Below are positions 17,289-27,360 of a stretch of DNA of 64,000 bases, piece after piece (positions within the stretch are counted from its first letter, which is position 1; every line of letters starts with the position of its first letter). Under the pieces are notes generated by a model that did not search any database, was not told the DNA's origin, and worked only from the letters and a program-made list of their open reading frames with translations. A program made the translations under genes and the position numbers. Origin of the DNA: Dysgonomonadaceae bacterium zrk40 (lineage in GTDB: Bacteria; Bacteroidota; Bacteroidia; Bacteroidales; Dysgonomonadaceae); assembly GCA_016916535.1 (NCBI GenBank), contig CP070276.1:1922001-1986000 (forward strand), written 5' to 3'.

Positions 17289-18404
17289 TTACAGATTTTT
17301 TTGAAAACCGCAATCATTTTTGTTAATTGTTTCGAGGTACTTGTGCGTAAGTCGGGATACAGGATAGTTATGGAGCTCCTTGCAAGGGGTGATCAATAGT
17401 GTCGGGGGCGGTGAGAAGGTATGCTCCGGGGGGATCACTACCTGATAAAATTGGGTGTGGATGAGTTGATGAGTCAGTTGGTGGCGTAAAGTGAGCGAGG
17501 GTTCAAAGAAAAGCCCCCTCAATTCAGGAAACAGTTGTCTGAATGCATCTGTCTGCTTCAGCTGCATCAAATTGGAAGTTTGCATTGTCTCAATCAGCGG
17601 CAATTCATACAGGTTCCTCCATATGCCTGGCTTGTCTCTTTTTTGCAGGTAAGTGTGATTGCCATTCAGGATGTGAAAATAATGGAAGTAACGATTGCGA
17701 ATCTTTGTTTTTCGTTCTTTTACCGGGTAAACCGTGACGTCTCCCTTGGCGAATGCCATGCAGATATCCCGTAGCACACAATTGTTGCAGCCAGGTTGAA
17801 GGGGGGTGCAGATCAATGCACCGAAATCCATGATTGCCTGGTTGTAGCCTCCCGGATCCGCTTTCGGTATAAGTGATTGTGCTACTTCATCAATCATCTT
17901 CATGCCGATAGGAGAGTCAATTGGCGTTTCAATGGCGAAGAGCCGTGTCAGGACCCTGAATACATTGCCATCCAACACAGCATGCGGTTGGTTAAAAGCA
18001 ATCGAAGCCACAGCTGCCGCAGTATACTTTCCAATACCCTTCAAAGAGATTAACTCCTGGTAATTGGAGGGAAGGTTTCCGTTGTGAAGAGTGATGATCT
18101 GGCGGGCTGCCTGGTGGAGGTTGCGTGCCCGTGAATAATATCCGAGCCCCTGCCACATCTTCAACACCTCTTCCTCATTTGCGACGGCAAGCGTCGCAAC
18201 ATCAGGGAATCGATCGATGAAACGCCGGTAGTAGCCGATGCCCTGGTCAACTCGTGTCTGCTGTAGAATCACCTCCGAGATCCAGATGTGGTAGGGGTCG
18301 TTGCTCTCCCTCCAGGGCAACTCTCTTTTGTGCTCACTGTACCAGTTCATCAGGTGGATGGTGATGGGGTGAAGCATCACGCGGTCTGAATATTCTTTTT
18401 CCAT
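17289..18404 (-). CDS. mutY: A/G-specific adenine glycosylase MutY
   Basis: A 371-residue MutY, which removes adenine mispaired with 8-oxoguanine. The N-terminal part has PWRESNDPYHIWISEVILQQTRV. The helix-hairpin-helix LKGIGKYTAAAVASIAF is followed by the catalytic aspartate region VLDGNVFRVLTRLF. The iron-sulfur cluster loop is C-x6-C-x2-C-x5-C (CTPLQPGCNNCVLRDIC). The C-terminal Nudix-like domain (from about residue 230) reads 8-oxoG. It ends 53 bases before ssb. Confidence 0.95.
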   Translation of the reverse strand: MEKEYSDRVMLHPITIHLMNWYSEHKRELPWRESNDPYHIWISEVILQQTRVDQGIGYYRRFIDRFPDVATLAVANEEEVLKMWQGLGYYSRARNLHQAARQIITLHNGNLPSNYQELISLKGIGKYTAAAVASIAFNQPHAVLDGNVFRVLTRLFAIETPIDSPIGMKMIDEVAQSLIPKADPGGYNQAIMDFGALICTPLQPGCNNCVLRDICMAFAKGDVTVYPVKERKTKIRNRYFHYFHILNGNHTYLQKRDKPGIWRNLYELPLIETMQTSNLMQLKQTDAFRQLFPELRGLFFEPSLTLRHQLTHQLIHTQFYQVVIPPEHTFSPPPTLLITPCKELHNYPVSRLTHKYLETINKNDCGFQKNL

Positions 18405-18502
18405 CGTGCTGCAAATCTACAGTAAAAAGTGCAATTTCAGCGAAAAGAGCAAAAAAAGAGAAAAATTAGTAACAATAATTTTCGGTGTTGAAAAAAAAGC
18501 TA

Positions 18503-18510
18503 TATATTTG
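18503..18510 (+). promoter_or_regulatory. -7 box upstream of the HU gene
   Basis: TATATTTG matches the TAnnTTTG -7 consensus 62 bases before the HU start. I see no clear -33 TTTG at the ideal distance. The leader is almost pure A/T. Confidence 0.45.
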
Positions 18511-18572
18511 CAATCCAAAATTTTACTTATTGACATACGCTATTATTATTAATATTTTAAAATATAAATAAA

Positions 18573-18854
18573 ATGACCAAGGCAGACATTGTAAATGAAA
18601 TTGCAAAAAACACCGGAGTAGACAAAGCATCGGTATTGGCAACGGTTGAATCTTTTATGGAAGTGGTGAAAGATTCATTAGCAAGCAACGAAAACGTCTA
18701 TTTGAGAGGATTTGGCAGCTTTATCGTGAAGAAAAGAGCACAGAAAACTGCACGAAACATCTCAAAGAACACAACCATCATCATTCCTGAGCACAACATT
18801 CCTGCTTTTAAACCTGCAAGAACTTTTGTTACACAGGTGAAGGAAACCAAATAA
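18573..18854 (+). CDS. HU family DNA-binding protein
   Basis: A 93-residue HU/IHF-fold protein. The N-terminal helices are MTKADIVNEIAKNTGVDKASVLATVESFMEVVKDSL. The beta arm contains LRGFGSFIVKKRAQKTARNISKNTTIIIPEHNIPAFKPA, with the conserved GFGSF and the intercalating proline region. HU dimers bend and compact DNA. Downstream after 24 bases is the tiny AURKAIP1-like gene and then rng; this order suggests co-expression with RNA and ribosome functions. Confidence 0.95.
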   Translation: MTKADIVNEIAKNTGVDKASVLATVESFMEVVKDSLASNENVYLRGFGSFIVKKRAQKTARNISKNTTIIIPEHNIPAFKPARTFVTQVKETK

Positions 18855-18878
18855 TTAATTTTTAAAGGAGATACGAAC

Positions 18879-18971
18879 ATGCCAAGCGGAAAAAAAAGGA
18901 AAAGGCATAAGATGTCAGTTCACAAGCGTAAAAAAAGACTCAGAAAAAACAGGCATAAGAAGAAAAAGTAA
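18879..18971 (+). CDS. AURKAIP1/COX24-domain small basic protein (mS38-like)
   Basis: A 30-residue protein, MPSGKKRKRHKMSVHKRKKR then LRKNRHKKKK, made almost wholly of Lys, Arg and His. It matches the short Bacteroidota proteins annotated as AURKAIP1/COX24 domain, related to mitochondrial ribosomal protein mS38. A ribosomal role on the small subunit is inferred from that family. A strong Shine-Dalgarno AAAGGAG lies at 18864-18870, 8 bases before the ATG. That is unusual, because Bacteroidota mostly ignore such sites. It sits between HU and rng. Confidence 0.85.
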   Translation: MPSGKKRKRHKMSVHKRKKRLRKNRHKKKK

Positions 18972-19142
18972 GCCGAAGATTTTTTTTACACCACATACAG
19001 GAACAAACTTAAAAAAAACCACCCGGAAATTAAGTTTGTTCTTTGTATATTTGACAGGGAAGTGGTTCAGGCGTGAACCTCCTTTCTGTTGTGAAGACAG
19101 AAGCCCGAACATTTATGTAAACATTTAAAAAAAAGAAAAATT

Positions 19143-20711
19143 GTGACAAGCGAACTTGTGGTGGATGTTCAACCAAAAGAGATTACCATTGCCGTTCTCG
19201 AAGACAAAAAGTTGGTAGAATTGCAACAGGAAAGCCAAGAGGGTTCTTTTGCGGTTGGTAACATCTATCTGGGCAAAGTAAAAAAACTGATGCCCGCCCT
19301 TAACGCTGCATTTGTGAACGTGGGACACAAAAAGGACGCTTTTCTTCACTATTTGGATTTAGGGGTTGAATTCAACTCTATTCTGGATTTCCAGAAGATG
19401 GTTGAAGACAAGAAAAAGATTCCACAGCTTCAGAAGATGAAGTTGAAACCCGATATCGATAAGGAAGGATCCATCTCGGACATCCTCAAGGTGGGGCAGG
19501 AGATACTGGTTCAGATAGCCAAAGAACCTATATCCACCAAAGGCCCCCGTCTGACGGCCGAGATCTCGTTCGCGGGTCGTTTTATGGTGTTGATTCCATT
19601 CATCGACCGTGTATCGGTATCGCAAAAGATCAAATCGCGCGAGGAGCGCGCCCGACTCAGACAGCTTATACAGAGCATCAAACCCAAGAACTATGGCGTC
19701 ATCATTCGAACGAACGCCGAAGGCAAGAGGGTTGCTGACCTCGATGCAGAGCTGAAGGTGTTGGTGAAACGATGGGAAGAGAATGTCGGAAAGATAATGA
19801 AAGCCAAAGCCCCCTCCCTCATTTTTGAGGAGACAGGTCGTACTGTGGCATTATTGCGCGATATTTTTAGTCCCTCTTTCGAACAAATTCACGTCAACGA
19901 CAAGGACGTGAGCAGACAGATCGCCGAATATGTGAGCATCATCGCACCGGAACGAAAGAACGTGGTCAAAGACTACTCCGGGGCATTGCCCATCCTAGAC
20001 AATTTCGGGATCACCAAGCAGATCAAATCGCTCTTTGGAAAAACTGTTACATTCAAGAACGGTGCCTACCTCATCATTGAGCATACGGAAGCCCTGCACG
20101 TAATCGATGTGAACAGCGGTAATCGCAACAAATCGAAGCTGGGACAGGAGGAAAGTGCCTATGAAGTGAACCTGGCTGCTGCCGAGGAGATTGCCCGACA
20201 GCTGCGGCTGAGGGACATGGGTGGCATCATCGTGATTGACTTCATTGACATGAGTAAGGGTGAGCATCGTAACAAACTGCTCGCCAAGATGCAGGAACTG
20301 ATGTCTAGCGACCGTGCCAGACACAACATTTTGCCATTGAGTAAGTTCGGGTTAATGCAGATCACGCGTCAGCGTGTGCGCCCCGAAATGGAAGTTACCA
20401 CAAGCGAAGAGTGCCCCACTTGCTTTGGTAAAGGAAAGATTAAGGCTTCGATCTTGTTCACCGATACACTGGAGGGAAAGATCGATTACTTGGTCAACAA
20501 GCTAAAAGTGAAGAAATTCAGTCTGCACATACACCCTTATGTTGCAGCGTACGTTCAGCAAGGATTGTTTTCGTTAAAGTTCAAATGGAGAAAAAAACAC
20601 AATGTAGGATTGAAAGTGATTCCCGATCAAAAGCTGGGATTCCTGCAATATGTTTTCTATGACAAAGACGGAAACGAGATTGACCTGAAGGAAGAGATTG
20701 AAATGAAATAA
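19143..20711 (+). CDS. rng: Ribonuclease G (Rne/Rng family)
   Basis: A 522-residue RNase E/G catalytic-core protein. The N-terminal S1 domain spans about residues 35-125 (GNIYLGKVKKLMPALNAAFVNVG and KDAFLHYLDL). The RNase H-like region and the DNase I-like catalytic region have VIDVNSGN and IIVIDFIDM, whose acidic residues bind magnesium. The zinc-link cysteines are in EECPTCFGKG. It cleaves single-stranded AU-rich RNA and matures rRNA ends. The start is a GTG at 19143, giving MTSELVVDVQPKEITIAVLED as in relatives. There is no long RNase E-type C-terminal scaffold. Confidence 0.93.
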   Translation: MTSELVVDVQPKEITIAVLEDKKLVELQQESQEGSFAVGNIYLGKVKKLMPALNAAFVNVGHKKDAFLHYLDLGVEFNSILDFQKMVEDKKKIPQLQKMKLKPDIDKEGSISDILKVGQEILVQIAKEPISTKGPRLTAEISFAGRFMVLIPFIDRVSVSQKIKSREERARLRQLIQSIKPKNYGVIIRTNAEGKRVADLDAELKVLVKRWEENVGKIMKAKAPSLIFEETGRTVALLRDIFSPSFEQIHVNDKDVSRQIAEYVSIIAPERKNVVKDYSGALPILDNFGITKQIKSLFGKTVTFKNGAYLIIEHTEALHVIDVNSGNRNKSKLGQEESAYEVNLAAAEEIARQLRLRDMGGIIVIDFIDMSKGEHRNKLLAKMQELMSSDRARHNILPLSKFGLMQITRQRVRPEMEVTTSEECPTCFGKGKIKASILFTDTLEGKIDYLVNKLKVKKFSLHIHPYVAAYVQQGLFSLKFKWRKKHNVGLKVIPDQKLGFLQYVFYDKDGNEIDLKEEIEMK

Positions 20712-20746
20712 GAATATATCCGGTGAGCAACCGGCAGTATAACGGT

Positions 20747-20785
20747 AAAGAACCGGCATTGCCTCAGTGTGATGCCGGTTCTTTT
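20747..20785 (+). terminator. Terminator of rng
   Basis: AAAGAACCGGCAT (20747-20759) pairs with ATGCCGGTTCTTTT (20772-20785) around 12 bases. It ends in T4 and stands between convergent rng and priA. Confidence 0.85.
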
Positions 20786-20794
20786 GCGTTCAGA

Positions 20795-23032
20795 TTACAT
20801 TGGGTCTACATCATAACTGAATGCCATATATTTGTACTCCAATCTTTTATGAATAACTTTCTCTGCTTCTGTCAATAGGTTGCGAACCCGTTGCGGTGAG
20901 TATCCTGTTTCCAATTTCAGCAGAATCTCCCGGAGGTGTTGTTGTTTTACCCGTGCCACGTAAGGCCTACTTGGACCCAGAACGCGCTCCATCAACTCTC
21001 TTCTTAGCAGTGTGGCCAGCTCGTTCGCTGCCGATACAGCCAAGGTCTCCTTACTGTGTTTTACCGTGATGCGAAGCAACCTTGTATAGGGGGGATAACC
21101 GAATTGTTTTCGCTCGGTTAGCTCTTCATTGAAGAAGCTTTTATAGTCGTGGTACATTACGTGGTGATAAATGGCTTGCTGCGAGTCCGCACTTTGTATG
21201 AGTACGATTCCTTGTGTTTTTTTTCGTCCCGAGCGCCCTGCAGCCTGTACCATCAGCTGAAAACCGCGTTCGTGTGAACGGAAATCGGGGTGGTTGATGA
21301 GGGAATCTGCTGAAAGGATTCCCACCACCTTCACAGCTTCAAAATCAAGCCCCTTGGAGAGCATCTGTGTGCCGACCAATATATCAATCTTTTTATTCTG
21401 AAAATCATGAATGATCTTTTCATAATCATGTTTGCCGCGAGTGGTGTCGGCATCCATTCGTGCTACGATGCTTCCGGGAAAAAGATTTCGCACCTCCTCT
21501 TCCAGTTGTTCCGTGCCCAATCCGTGTGGCTCAAGCTTTTCAGCTTCACAGGCGGGACATGCTGTGGGAACAGAGTAAGTTCTGTTGCAATAGTGACATA
21601 CCAGTCGTCTGGGGTGATTGTGCAGGGTGAGTGTCACGTCGCAGTGGCTGCACTTGGGAGTCCAGGCACACTCCTTACATTCCAGGACAGGAGCAAAACC
21701 CCTTCGGTTGCGGAATAGAATTATCTGTTCACCTTTCTCCAAGGCGGTTTTCATTTCATCAATCAGCACTGGACTGAGGATTGATGTCATCTTTCTCCGC
21801 TTTCGCAGTTCCCGTGTGTTCACGATCTCTATGCGTGGCATCTTCACCCCGTTGAACCGTTCTGAGAGTGTGACCAATCCATATTTACCTGTGCTGCAGT
21901 TGTAGTATGATTCCACTGATGGGGTTGCCGAACCTAGTATGGTTTTTGCGCCCGTGAAGTGGGCTAGCATGATTGCAGTGTTACGTGCATGATACCGCGG
22001 TGAGGGATCCTGCTGCTTGTAGCTAGACTCATGTTCCTCATCCACAATTACCAGTCCTAGTTTACGATAGGGAAGGAACAGAGAGGAGCGCGCTCCGATG
22101 ATGACCTCATAGGGATTCTCAGATAACATCTTCTGCCAGATCTCGGTACGCTCGTTGTCTCCGATGCCTGAGTGGTAAATACCCAACTTATTGCCGAAGA
22201 CATCGTGTAGTCGCTGTGTTAGCTGGGTAGTCAGAGCAATTTCGGGCAGCAGAAAGAGTGTCTGTTTCCCCTCTTTCAAAGTCTTATCGATCAGGTGGAT
22301 GTAGATCTCAGTCTTGCCGCCGGAGGTAACCCCATGGAGTAGCACAGTCTCCTTTTCTGTAAGGAGCTCATTCAACTGTTTCATTGCCTGTTGCTGCGCT
22401 TCACTCAGCGAGTAGGGTTTACGCAGCGGTTCCTTAACATCGGTCAGCCGGCTTCGTTGCTGCGTTAGCACCGTTACAATACCTTTTTCGATAAGTCCTT
22501 TCAGGAGTGCAGGATTGTAGCCCGGGAGCATGGAAAGTTCATCTCTGCTAATCATCTGCCGCTTGGAGGAGGATAGCATTGAGCGCAGCGATGCGAGGAG
22601 TGCCGCCTGTTTTTTTGCTCTTTTCAGGACGTTGTCTGCAGTCGAGGCTTCGACTTCTTTGTTAAGTCGGTAGAAAAGCACCTCTTTGGGTTGATAGCGG
22701 TTGGTAAGATCCTTAGGTTTCATCAATGTGGGGAGTGCAGCTTTGCACACATCTCCCAACGGAGACATATAGTAGTATGAAACCCACTCCCAAAGCTTCA
22801 ACTGCTGGGGGGTGACCACAGGTTTCTCATCAAGGAGAGAATGTATATCCCTGATGTTGAATCCCTCTGTAGGCTGATTGTGGATACGTGCGATGATGCC
22901 CGTGTAATGCTTACGTTTGCCGAAGGGAACCACTGCCCGTTGACCTACCATCGCTCCCTGCTCCATCTCGGGCGGCAGTGAATAGGTGAACATCCCGGGC
23001 AGGGGCAACGGAAGGATTACATCCACCTGCAT
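20795..23032 (-). CDS. priA: Primosomal protein N' (PriA helicase)
   Basis: A 745-residue PriA, the 3'-5' helicase that restarts replication at stalled forks. The N-terminal 3'-DNA-binding domain includes GQRAVVPFGKRKHYTG. Walker A is GVTSGGKTE and Walker B is DEEH. The zinc-binding insertion has eight cysteines (CKECAWTPKCSHCDVTLTLH, then CHYCNRTY and CPACE). The helicase C region has GTQMLSKGLDFE and QAAGRSGR. An outer-membrane protein gene ends 3 bases upstream, so the two may share a transcript. Confidence 0.95.
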   Translation of the reverse strand: MQVDVILPLPLPGMFTYSLPPEMEQGAMVGQRAVVPFGKRKHYTGIIARIHNQPTEGFNIRDIHSLLDEKPVVTPQQLKLWEWVSYYYMSPLGDVCKAALPTLMKPKDLTNRYQPKEVLFYRLNKEVEASTADNVLKRAKKQAALLASLRSMLSSSKRQMISRDELSMLPGYNPALLKGLIEKGIVTVLTQQRSRLTDVKEPLRKPYSLSEAQQQAMKQLNELLTEKETVLLHGVTSGGKTEIYIHLIDKTLKEGKQTLFLLPEIALTTQLTQRLHDVFGNKLGIYHSGIGDNERTEIWQKMLSENPYEVIIGARSSLFLPYRKLGLVIVDEEHESSYKQQDPSPRYHARNTAIMLAHFTGAKTILGSATPSVESYYNCSTGKYGLVTLSERFNGVKMPRIEIVNTRELRKRRKMTSILSPVLIDEMKTALEKGEQIILFRNRRGFAPVLECKECAWTPKCSHCDVTLTLHNHPRRLVCHYCNRTYSVPTACPACEAEKLEPHGLGTEQLEEEVRNLFPGSIVARMDADTTRGKHDYEKIIHDFQNKKIDILVGTQMLSKGLDFEAVKVVGILSADSLINHPDFRSHERGFQLMVQAAGRSGRKKTQGIVLIQSADSQQAIYHHVMYHDYKSFFNEELTERKQFGYPPYTRLLRITVKHSKETLAVSAANELATLLRRELMERVLGPSRPYVARVKQQHLREILLKLETGYSPQRVRNLLTEAEKVIHKRLEYKYMAFSYDVDPM

Positions 23033-23035
23033 GAT

Positions 23036-23677
23036 TTAAAAGTAGAGAGTGGCGTTGATACTCCAAGTCTCCGTCTTGCCATTCAGGGGGTCTTGCCAAT
23101 TCGGACGTTCCACTGCGTAGTTGTCGGTTAGTTGTACACCATAATTAACGCCTACCTGTAACATCTTGAAGAGTTCCAATCCCAGCCCGATGTTAGCTCC
23201 TGCCTGGAACTCCTTTGCTTTGAGATCCTGTTGCATATCTTCCAAATCGATTCCATCACCCGAAATCAGGTATCCGGCGTAAGGGCCGGCCACTGCATAC
23301 ATTCGCAAGGGGAGCATTCCCAGTCCGAATTTGATCTTGGCGTTGAGAGGAAGGTAGAGGTAACGGTTAGATACGTCGTTCGTTGTGGCGCTCTCCCCGT
23401 CGGTCAGGTTGGAGACAGTCATCCGGTTGTCATTGTAGAGCAGTGATGCCTCGATGCCGAAGTCGATCACAGCAAATGGAAACATCGCCTCAAGGGAGGG
23501 GCCGATGCTGTAAGAGGTCATGTTTTCCACCTGCAAAGCTTCACTGTCAAAACTAGGATTGTTTAGTCCTACGTCTGCCTTCACTCCAAATCGTATCTGG
23601 CCAAAAAGGGTTGGGGTAAGCATGAGTGTGGTTAGGATAAATAAACTTGTACGAATCATTTTCTTTGTTTTCATCAT
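23036..23677 (-). CDS. Outer-membrane beta-barrel protein (PorT-like fold family)
   Basis: A 213-residue protein with a signal peptide (about residues 7-27, ending LFGQ) and a barrel-like body: IRFGVKADVGLNNPSF, IGPSLEAMFPFAVIDFGIEASLLY, KIKFGLGMLPLRMYAVAGPYAGYL and the terminal WSINATLYF. It fits the porin-family / outer-membrane beta-barrel domain common in Bacteroidota (PF13568 type). Substrate and partner are unknown. Two ATGs occur in tandem at the start; the second (MKTKKMIRTS) is equally possible. Confidence 0.75.
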   Translation of the reverse strand: MMKTKKMIRTSLFILTTLMLTPTLFGQIRFGVKADVGLNNPSFDSEALQVENMTSYSIGPSLEAMFPFAVIDFGIEASLLYNDNRMTVSNLTDGESATTNDVSNRYLYLPLNAKIKFGLGMLPLRMYAVAGPYAGYLISGDGIDLEDMQQDLKAKEFQAGANIGLGLELFKMLQVGVNYGVQLTDNYAVERPNWQDPLNGKTETWSINATLYF

Positions 23678-23798
23678 CTTTTGTGTTACATGAATTACTC
23701 ATTGATTTATCTCTCGTGTCATACAAATATAGTCTTACGACACAGGTAAAACAAAAAAGATACCGAATGGGTTGTTAAATAAACTTTAAAATGGATGA

Positions 23799-23844
23799 CT
23801 GAAAAAAGCGTTACTTCTCGCATGAAATGGAGAAGTAACGCTTT
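23799..23844 (-). terminator. Terminator of frdCAB
   Basis: A perfect 15-bp stem (AAAGCGTTACTTCTC at 23805-23819 with its complement at 23830-23844) is followed on the minus strand by TTTTTT. It lies 21 bases past the frdB stop. Confidence 0.9.
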
Positions 23845-23864
23845 AAATGGCTGTTAAGCGGTGG

Positions 23865-24620
23865 TTAATCCTTGAACTTCGCCTTTAGGAACTCACGATT
23901 TAGACGGGCAATATTGCTGATGGAGATATTCTTGGGGCACTCCACCTCGCAGGCACCGGTGTTGGTGCAGTTGCCGAAGCCCAGCTCGTCCATCTTGGCC
24001 ACCATCGATTTGGCACGACGGGCCGCTTCCACCCGTCCTTGTGGGAGGAGGGCGAACTGACTTACCTTGGCCGAGACAAAGAGCATTGCCGATCCGTTCT
24101 TACAGGCAGCGACACATGCACCGCAACCGATGCAGGCGGCCGCGTCCATGGCCATTTCAGCATCATCGCGCGGGATGGGTATTGCATTGGCGTCAGGTAT
24201 GCCACCGGTGTTGACGGAGATGTAACCTCCCGCCTGTATGATCTTGTCGAATGCGGTGCGGTCCACCATCAGGTCCTTGATGATGGGGAAGCCAGCGGAG
24301 CGCCAAGGCTCTACCGTGATCGTATCGCCGTTGTTGAAGCGGCGCATGTGGAGTTGGCAGGTTGTGATACCGGTGTCGGGGCCATGCGGATGCCCGTTGA
24401 TGTAAAGGCTGCACATGCCGCAGATGCCTTCACGGCAGTCATGGTCAAACACCACCGGTTCCTTACCCTCGTTGATCAGCTGCTCGTTGAGGATGTCGAG
24501 CATTTCCAGGAAAGAGCTTCCCTGAGAAATATTTTCCAGTGCGTAGGTTTCAAAGTGTCCCTTCTCTTTCGGTCCGTTCTGGCGCCACACTTTTACTTTT
24601 ATGTTGATATCTTTATCCAT
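23865..24620 (-). CDS. frdB: Fumarate reductase/succinate dehydrogenase iron-sulfur subunit
   Basis: A 251-residue iron-sulfur subunit that carries electrons between the cytochrome b and the flavoprotein. The [2Fe-2S] ligands are in CREGICGMC and the later cysteine of TGITTC. The two ferredoxin-type clusters are bound by [11 protein letters not shown] and the [12 protein letters not shown] region. The gene is third in the frdC-frdA-frdB operon, 41 bases after frdA. In anaerobic Bacteroidales the complex mostly acts as fumarate reductase in succinate/propionate fermentation; direction is inferred. Confidence 0.95.
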   Translation of the reverse strand: MDKDINIKVKVWRQNGPKEKGHFETYALENISQGSSFLEMLDILNEQLINEGKEPVVFDHDCREGICGMCSLYINGHPHGPDTGITTCQLHMRRFNNGDTITVEPWRSAGFPIIKDLMVDRTAFDKIIQAGGYISVNTGGIPDANAIPIPRDDAEMAMDAAACIGCGACVAACKNGSAMLFVSAKVSQFALLPQGRVEAARRAKSMVAKMDELGFGNCTNTGACEVECPKNISISNIARLNREFLKAKFKD

Positions 24621-24661
24621 GATGGTTTGTTGTTATTCGTTTACACTTATCGGATAAACCG

Positions 24662-26605
24662 TTACGATTTGTAGTTACGTTGCTGACGTTCAACAAACTC
24701 ATACTCGAGCGGTTCCTTGAACATCACAGGAGCTTTTTCCTCACCCTGATACTCCCAGCATGAGACATAAGCAAACTGGTCGTCATGACGCAGCGCCTCT
24801 CCTTCGGGTGTCTGGTGTTCAAGACGGAAATGACCACCGCACGATTCTTCACGGTCGAGGGCATCGTGAGCCATCAACTCGCCGATTTCGATGAAGTCGG
24901 CAAGCCGCAGTGCTTTTTCCAACTCCACATTGAGCGTTTCCTTATTGCCGGGGATACGCAGGTTGGTCCAGAAGTCCTTCTTCAATGCCTGAAGTTTTTC
25001 GATAGCACCCTTCAATCCTTCGGCATCACGACCCATGCCCACGAAATCCCACATGATGTGTCCAAGCTCTTTGTGGATATGGTCGACTGAGTGTTTACCC
25101 TTGATATTCATCAGCCGTTCAATGCGGTCGTTGATCTCCTTCTCGGCCTGTGCGAACTCGGGTGCATCGGTCTTGAAGCGGGGAACGTTGATCTGGTCGG
25201 CCAAATAGTTCTGGATGGTGTAGGGGAGCACGAAATAACCGTCTGCCAACCCCTGCATCAACGCAGAGGCCCCGAGGCGGTTAGCGCCGTGGTCGGAGAA
25301 GTTGGCTTCACCAATTGCGAAGAGGCCAGGGATGGAGGTCATAAGCTCGTAATCCACCCAGATACCGCCCATGGTGTAGTGAATAGCGGGATAGATCATC
25401 ATGGGTGTCTCGTAGGGGTTGTCGTCCACGATTTTCTCATACATCTGGAAAAGGTTTCCGTAGCGTGCTTCCACCACATCTCTGCCCAGACGTTCTATGG
25501 CATCGGCAAAGTCGAGGTAGACAGCCAGTCCGGTGTTTCCTACACCATAGCCGGCATCGCATCGTTCCTTGGCGGCACGTGAAGCCACATCGCGTGGCAC
25601 CAGGTTCCCGAAGGCGGGATAGCGTCGTTCCAAATAGTAGTCACGGTCCTCTTCTTTGATCTGGGTTGGCTTCAGCTTTCCTTCGCGGATTGCCTGTGCA
25701 TCTTCCAGCTTTTTGGGTACCCAGATTCGCCCATCGTTGCGGAGCGATTCCGACATGAGTGTCAGCTTCGACTGAAACTCACCATGCACCGGGATGCAGG
25801 TGGGGTGAATCTGTGCCATACAGGGATTGGCAAAGTAAGCGCCTTTCTTGTAGCACTGCCAGGCGGCCGATCCGTTTGAGGTCATGGCGTTGGTAGAGAG
25901 AAAGAAGGTGTTGCCATAGCCACCGGTGGCGATCACCACCGCGTGGGCTGCAAACCGTTCCAACTTACCGGTTACCAGGTTGCGGGCGATGATGCCGCGG
26001 GCACGACCATCAATGATTACCAGGTCTACCATCTCATAGCGGGTGTAAAGTTCCACCTGTTTCTTGTGGATGGCGCGGCTTAGTGCGGAGTAGGCACCTA
26101 GCAGCAGCTGCTGGCCGGTCTGACCGCGCGCATAAAAGGTGCGGGAAACCTGTGCCCCGCCGAAAGAACGGTTGTCGAGCAGGCCTCCATATTCTCGTGC
26201 AAAGGGAACCCCCTGAGCCACGCACTGGTCAATGATGCTGTTGGAGACCTCCGCCAGGCGGTAAACGTTGGCTTCACGGGCGCGGTAGTCGCCTCCCTTG
26301 ATGGTATCGTAAAAGAGACGATAAACCGAGTCTCCGTCATTTGGATAGTTCTTGGCAGCGTTGATACCCCCCTGTGCGGCGATGGAGTGCGCACGACGGG
26401 GTGAGTCCTGGATGCAGAAGTTGTGCACCTTGAAGCCCATCTCACCCAGTGAGGCGGCAGCGGAAGCACCTGCAAGTCCTGTGCCTACCACGATGATATC
26501 GAGGCGGCGCTTGTTGGCCGGGTTGACCAGTTTCTGATGGTTCTTGTAGTTGGTCCATTTCTCAGCGAGAGGTCCCTTGGGTATTTTAGCGTCAAATTTG
26601 TTCAT
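24662..26605 (-). CDS. frdA: Fumarate reductase/succinate dehydrogenase flavoprotein subunit
   Basis: A 647-residue flavoprotein. The FAD Rossmann motif is [19 protein letters not shown] at about residues 35-53. The conserved covalent-FAD and active-site features are visible as [22 protein letters not shown] and the substrate-site segment [26 protein letters not shown]. The long form of about 640 residues is the type that pairs with a b558 cytochrome subunit, as in Bacteroides and Bacillus. It is flanked by frdC (18 bases) and frdB on the same strand. Confidence 0.95.
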   Translation of the reverse strand: MNKFDAKIPKGPLAEKWTNYKNHQKLVNPANKRRLDIIVVGTGLAGASAAASLGEMGFKVHNFCIQDSPRRAHSIAAQGGINAAKNYPNDGDSVYRLFYDTIKGGDYRAREANVYRLAEVSNSIIDQCVAQGVPFAREYGGLLDNRSFGGAQVSRTFYARGQTGQQLLLGAYSALSRAIHKKQVELYTRYEMVDLVIIDGRARGIIARNLVTGKLERFAAHAVVIATGGYGNTFFLSTNAMTSNGSAAWQCYKKGAYFANPCMAQIHPTCIPVHGEFQSKLTLMSESLRNDGRIWVPKKLEDAQAIREGKLKPTQIKEEDRDYYLERRYPAFGNLVPRDVASRAAKERCDAGYGVGNTGLAVYLDFADAIERLGRDVVEARYGNLFQMYEKIVDDNPYETPMMIYPAIHYTMGGIWVDYELMTSIPGLFAIGEANFSDHGANRLGASALMQGLADGYFVLPYTIQNYLADQINVPRFKTDAPEFAQAEKEINDRIERLMNIKGKHSVDHIHKELGHIMWDFVGMGRDAEGLKGAIEKLQALKKDFWTNLRIPGNKETLNVELEKALRLADFIEIGELMAHDALDREESCGGHFRLEHQTPEGEALRHDDQFAYVSCWEYQGEEKAPVMFKEPLEYEFVERQQRNYKS

Positions 26606-26623
26606 AATATTCAGTTTCTAAAG

Positions 26624-27298
26624 TTATCCTAACAGGTTGGAATATCCCAGGTGAACGGCAATGGCCACAACGATGAATCCGAGGGAGATCACGGATGCAA
26701 CGACGTTGCTCAGCACCTTGATTCGTTTCATCCAGATGGTGTTGTTTAGTCCTGCAGTGTGGAGTGCACTCCAGAAGCCGTGTAGCAAGTGGTACCAGAG
26801 GGCTACAAAGGCGATTACGTACGCCACTACCACCCAGATATTGGAGAAGACTTCTTCCACCAGCTGTGCACCGTCGTGGCGGGCGCCTTCAATCATGAAG
26901 AGTTCCTTGAATTGCATCTGGTACCACATCTGATAGAGGTGCAGGATCAGGAACAACAGGATGAAAACTCCCAGCACGAACATATTCTGCGATGACCATG
27001 TGGTGTCTGTCTTGCTCGAGGAGGCATAGCGATCCTTACCCCTTGCTTTCATGTTTTGCAGCGTGAGGATGATTGCGTAAACGATGTGGATCACGAAGCC
27101 CAGCGCGATGACGGCTGTACCGGCAATGGCCCACCAGTTGGCACCCAACACCTCGTTGGCGAGGAAATTGTAGGTGTCGTAGCTGAAGATCAGTACCAGG
27201 TTCATCGACATGTGGAACAGCAGGAACAGGACCAGGAACAGGCCGGAAATACTTTGCACAAATTTCCGTCCGATAGATGAATCAATTAACCAACTCAT
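26624..27298 (-). CDS. frdC: Fumarate reductase/succinate dehydrogenase cytochrome b558 subunit
   Basis: A 224-residue protein with five membrane helices of the b558 family. It anchors the complex and exchanges electrons with menaquinone. Candidate haem histidines sit in LLFHMSMN, FVIHIVYA, LILHLYQMW and WYHLLHGFWSALH. It is the first gene of the operon; its 284-base upstream region holds a perfect 20-bp palindrome and a TACTTTTG -7 box. Confidence 0.93.
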   Translation of the reverse strand: MSWLIDSSIGRKFVQSISGLFLVLFLLFHMSMNLVLIFSYDTYNFLANEVLGANWWAIAGTAVIALGFVIHIVYAIILTLQNMKARGKDRYASSSKTDTTWSSQNMFVLGVFILLFLILHLYQMWYQMQFKELFMIEGARHDGAQLVEEVFSNIWVVVAYVIAFVALWYHLLHGFWSALHTAGLNNTIWMKRIKVLSNVVASVISLGFIVVAIAVHLGYSNLLG

Positions 27299-27360
27299 AA
27301 AGTTCTGTTTTAATGTTTAGATAGATATTGTTTGTTGATATTTTTTTAAACAGGTTTTCG

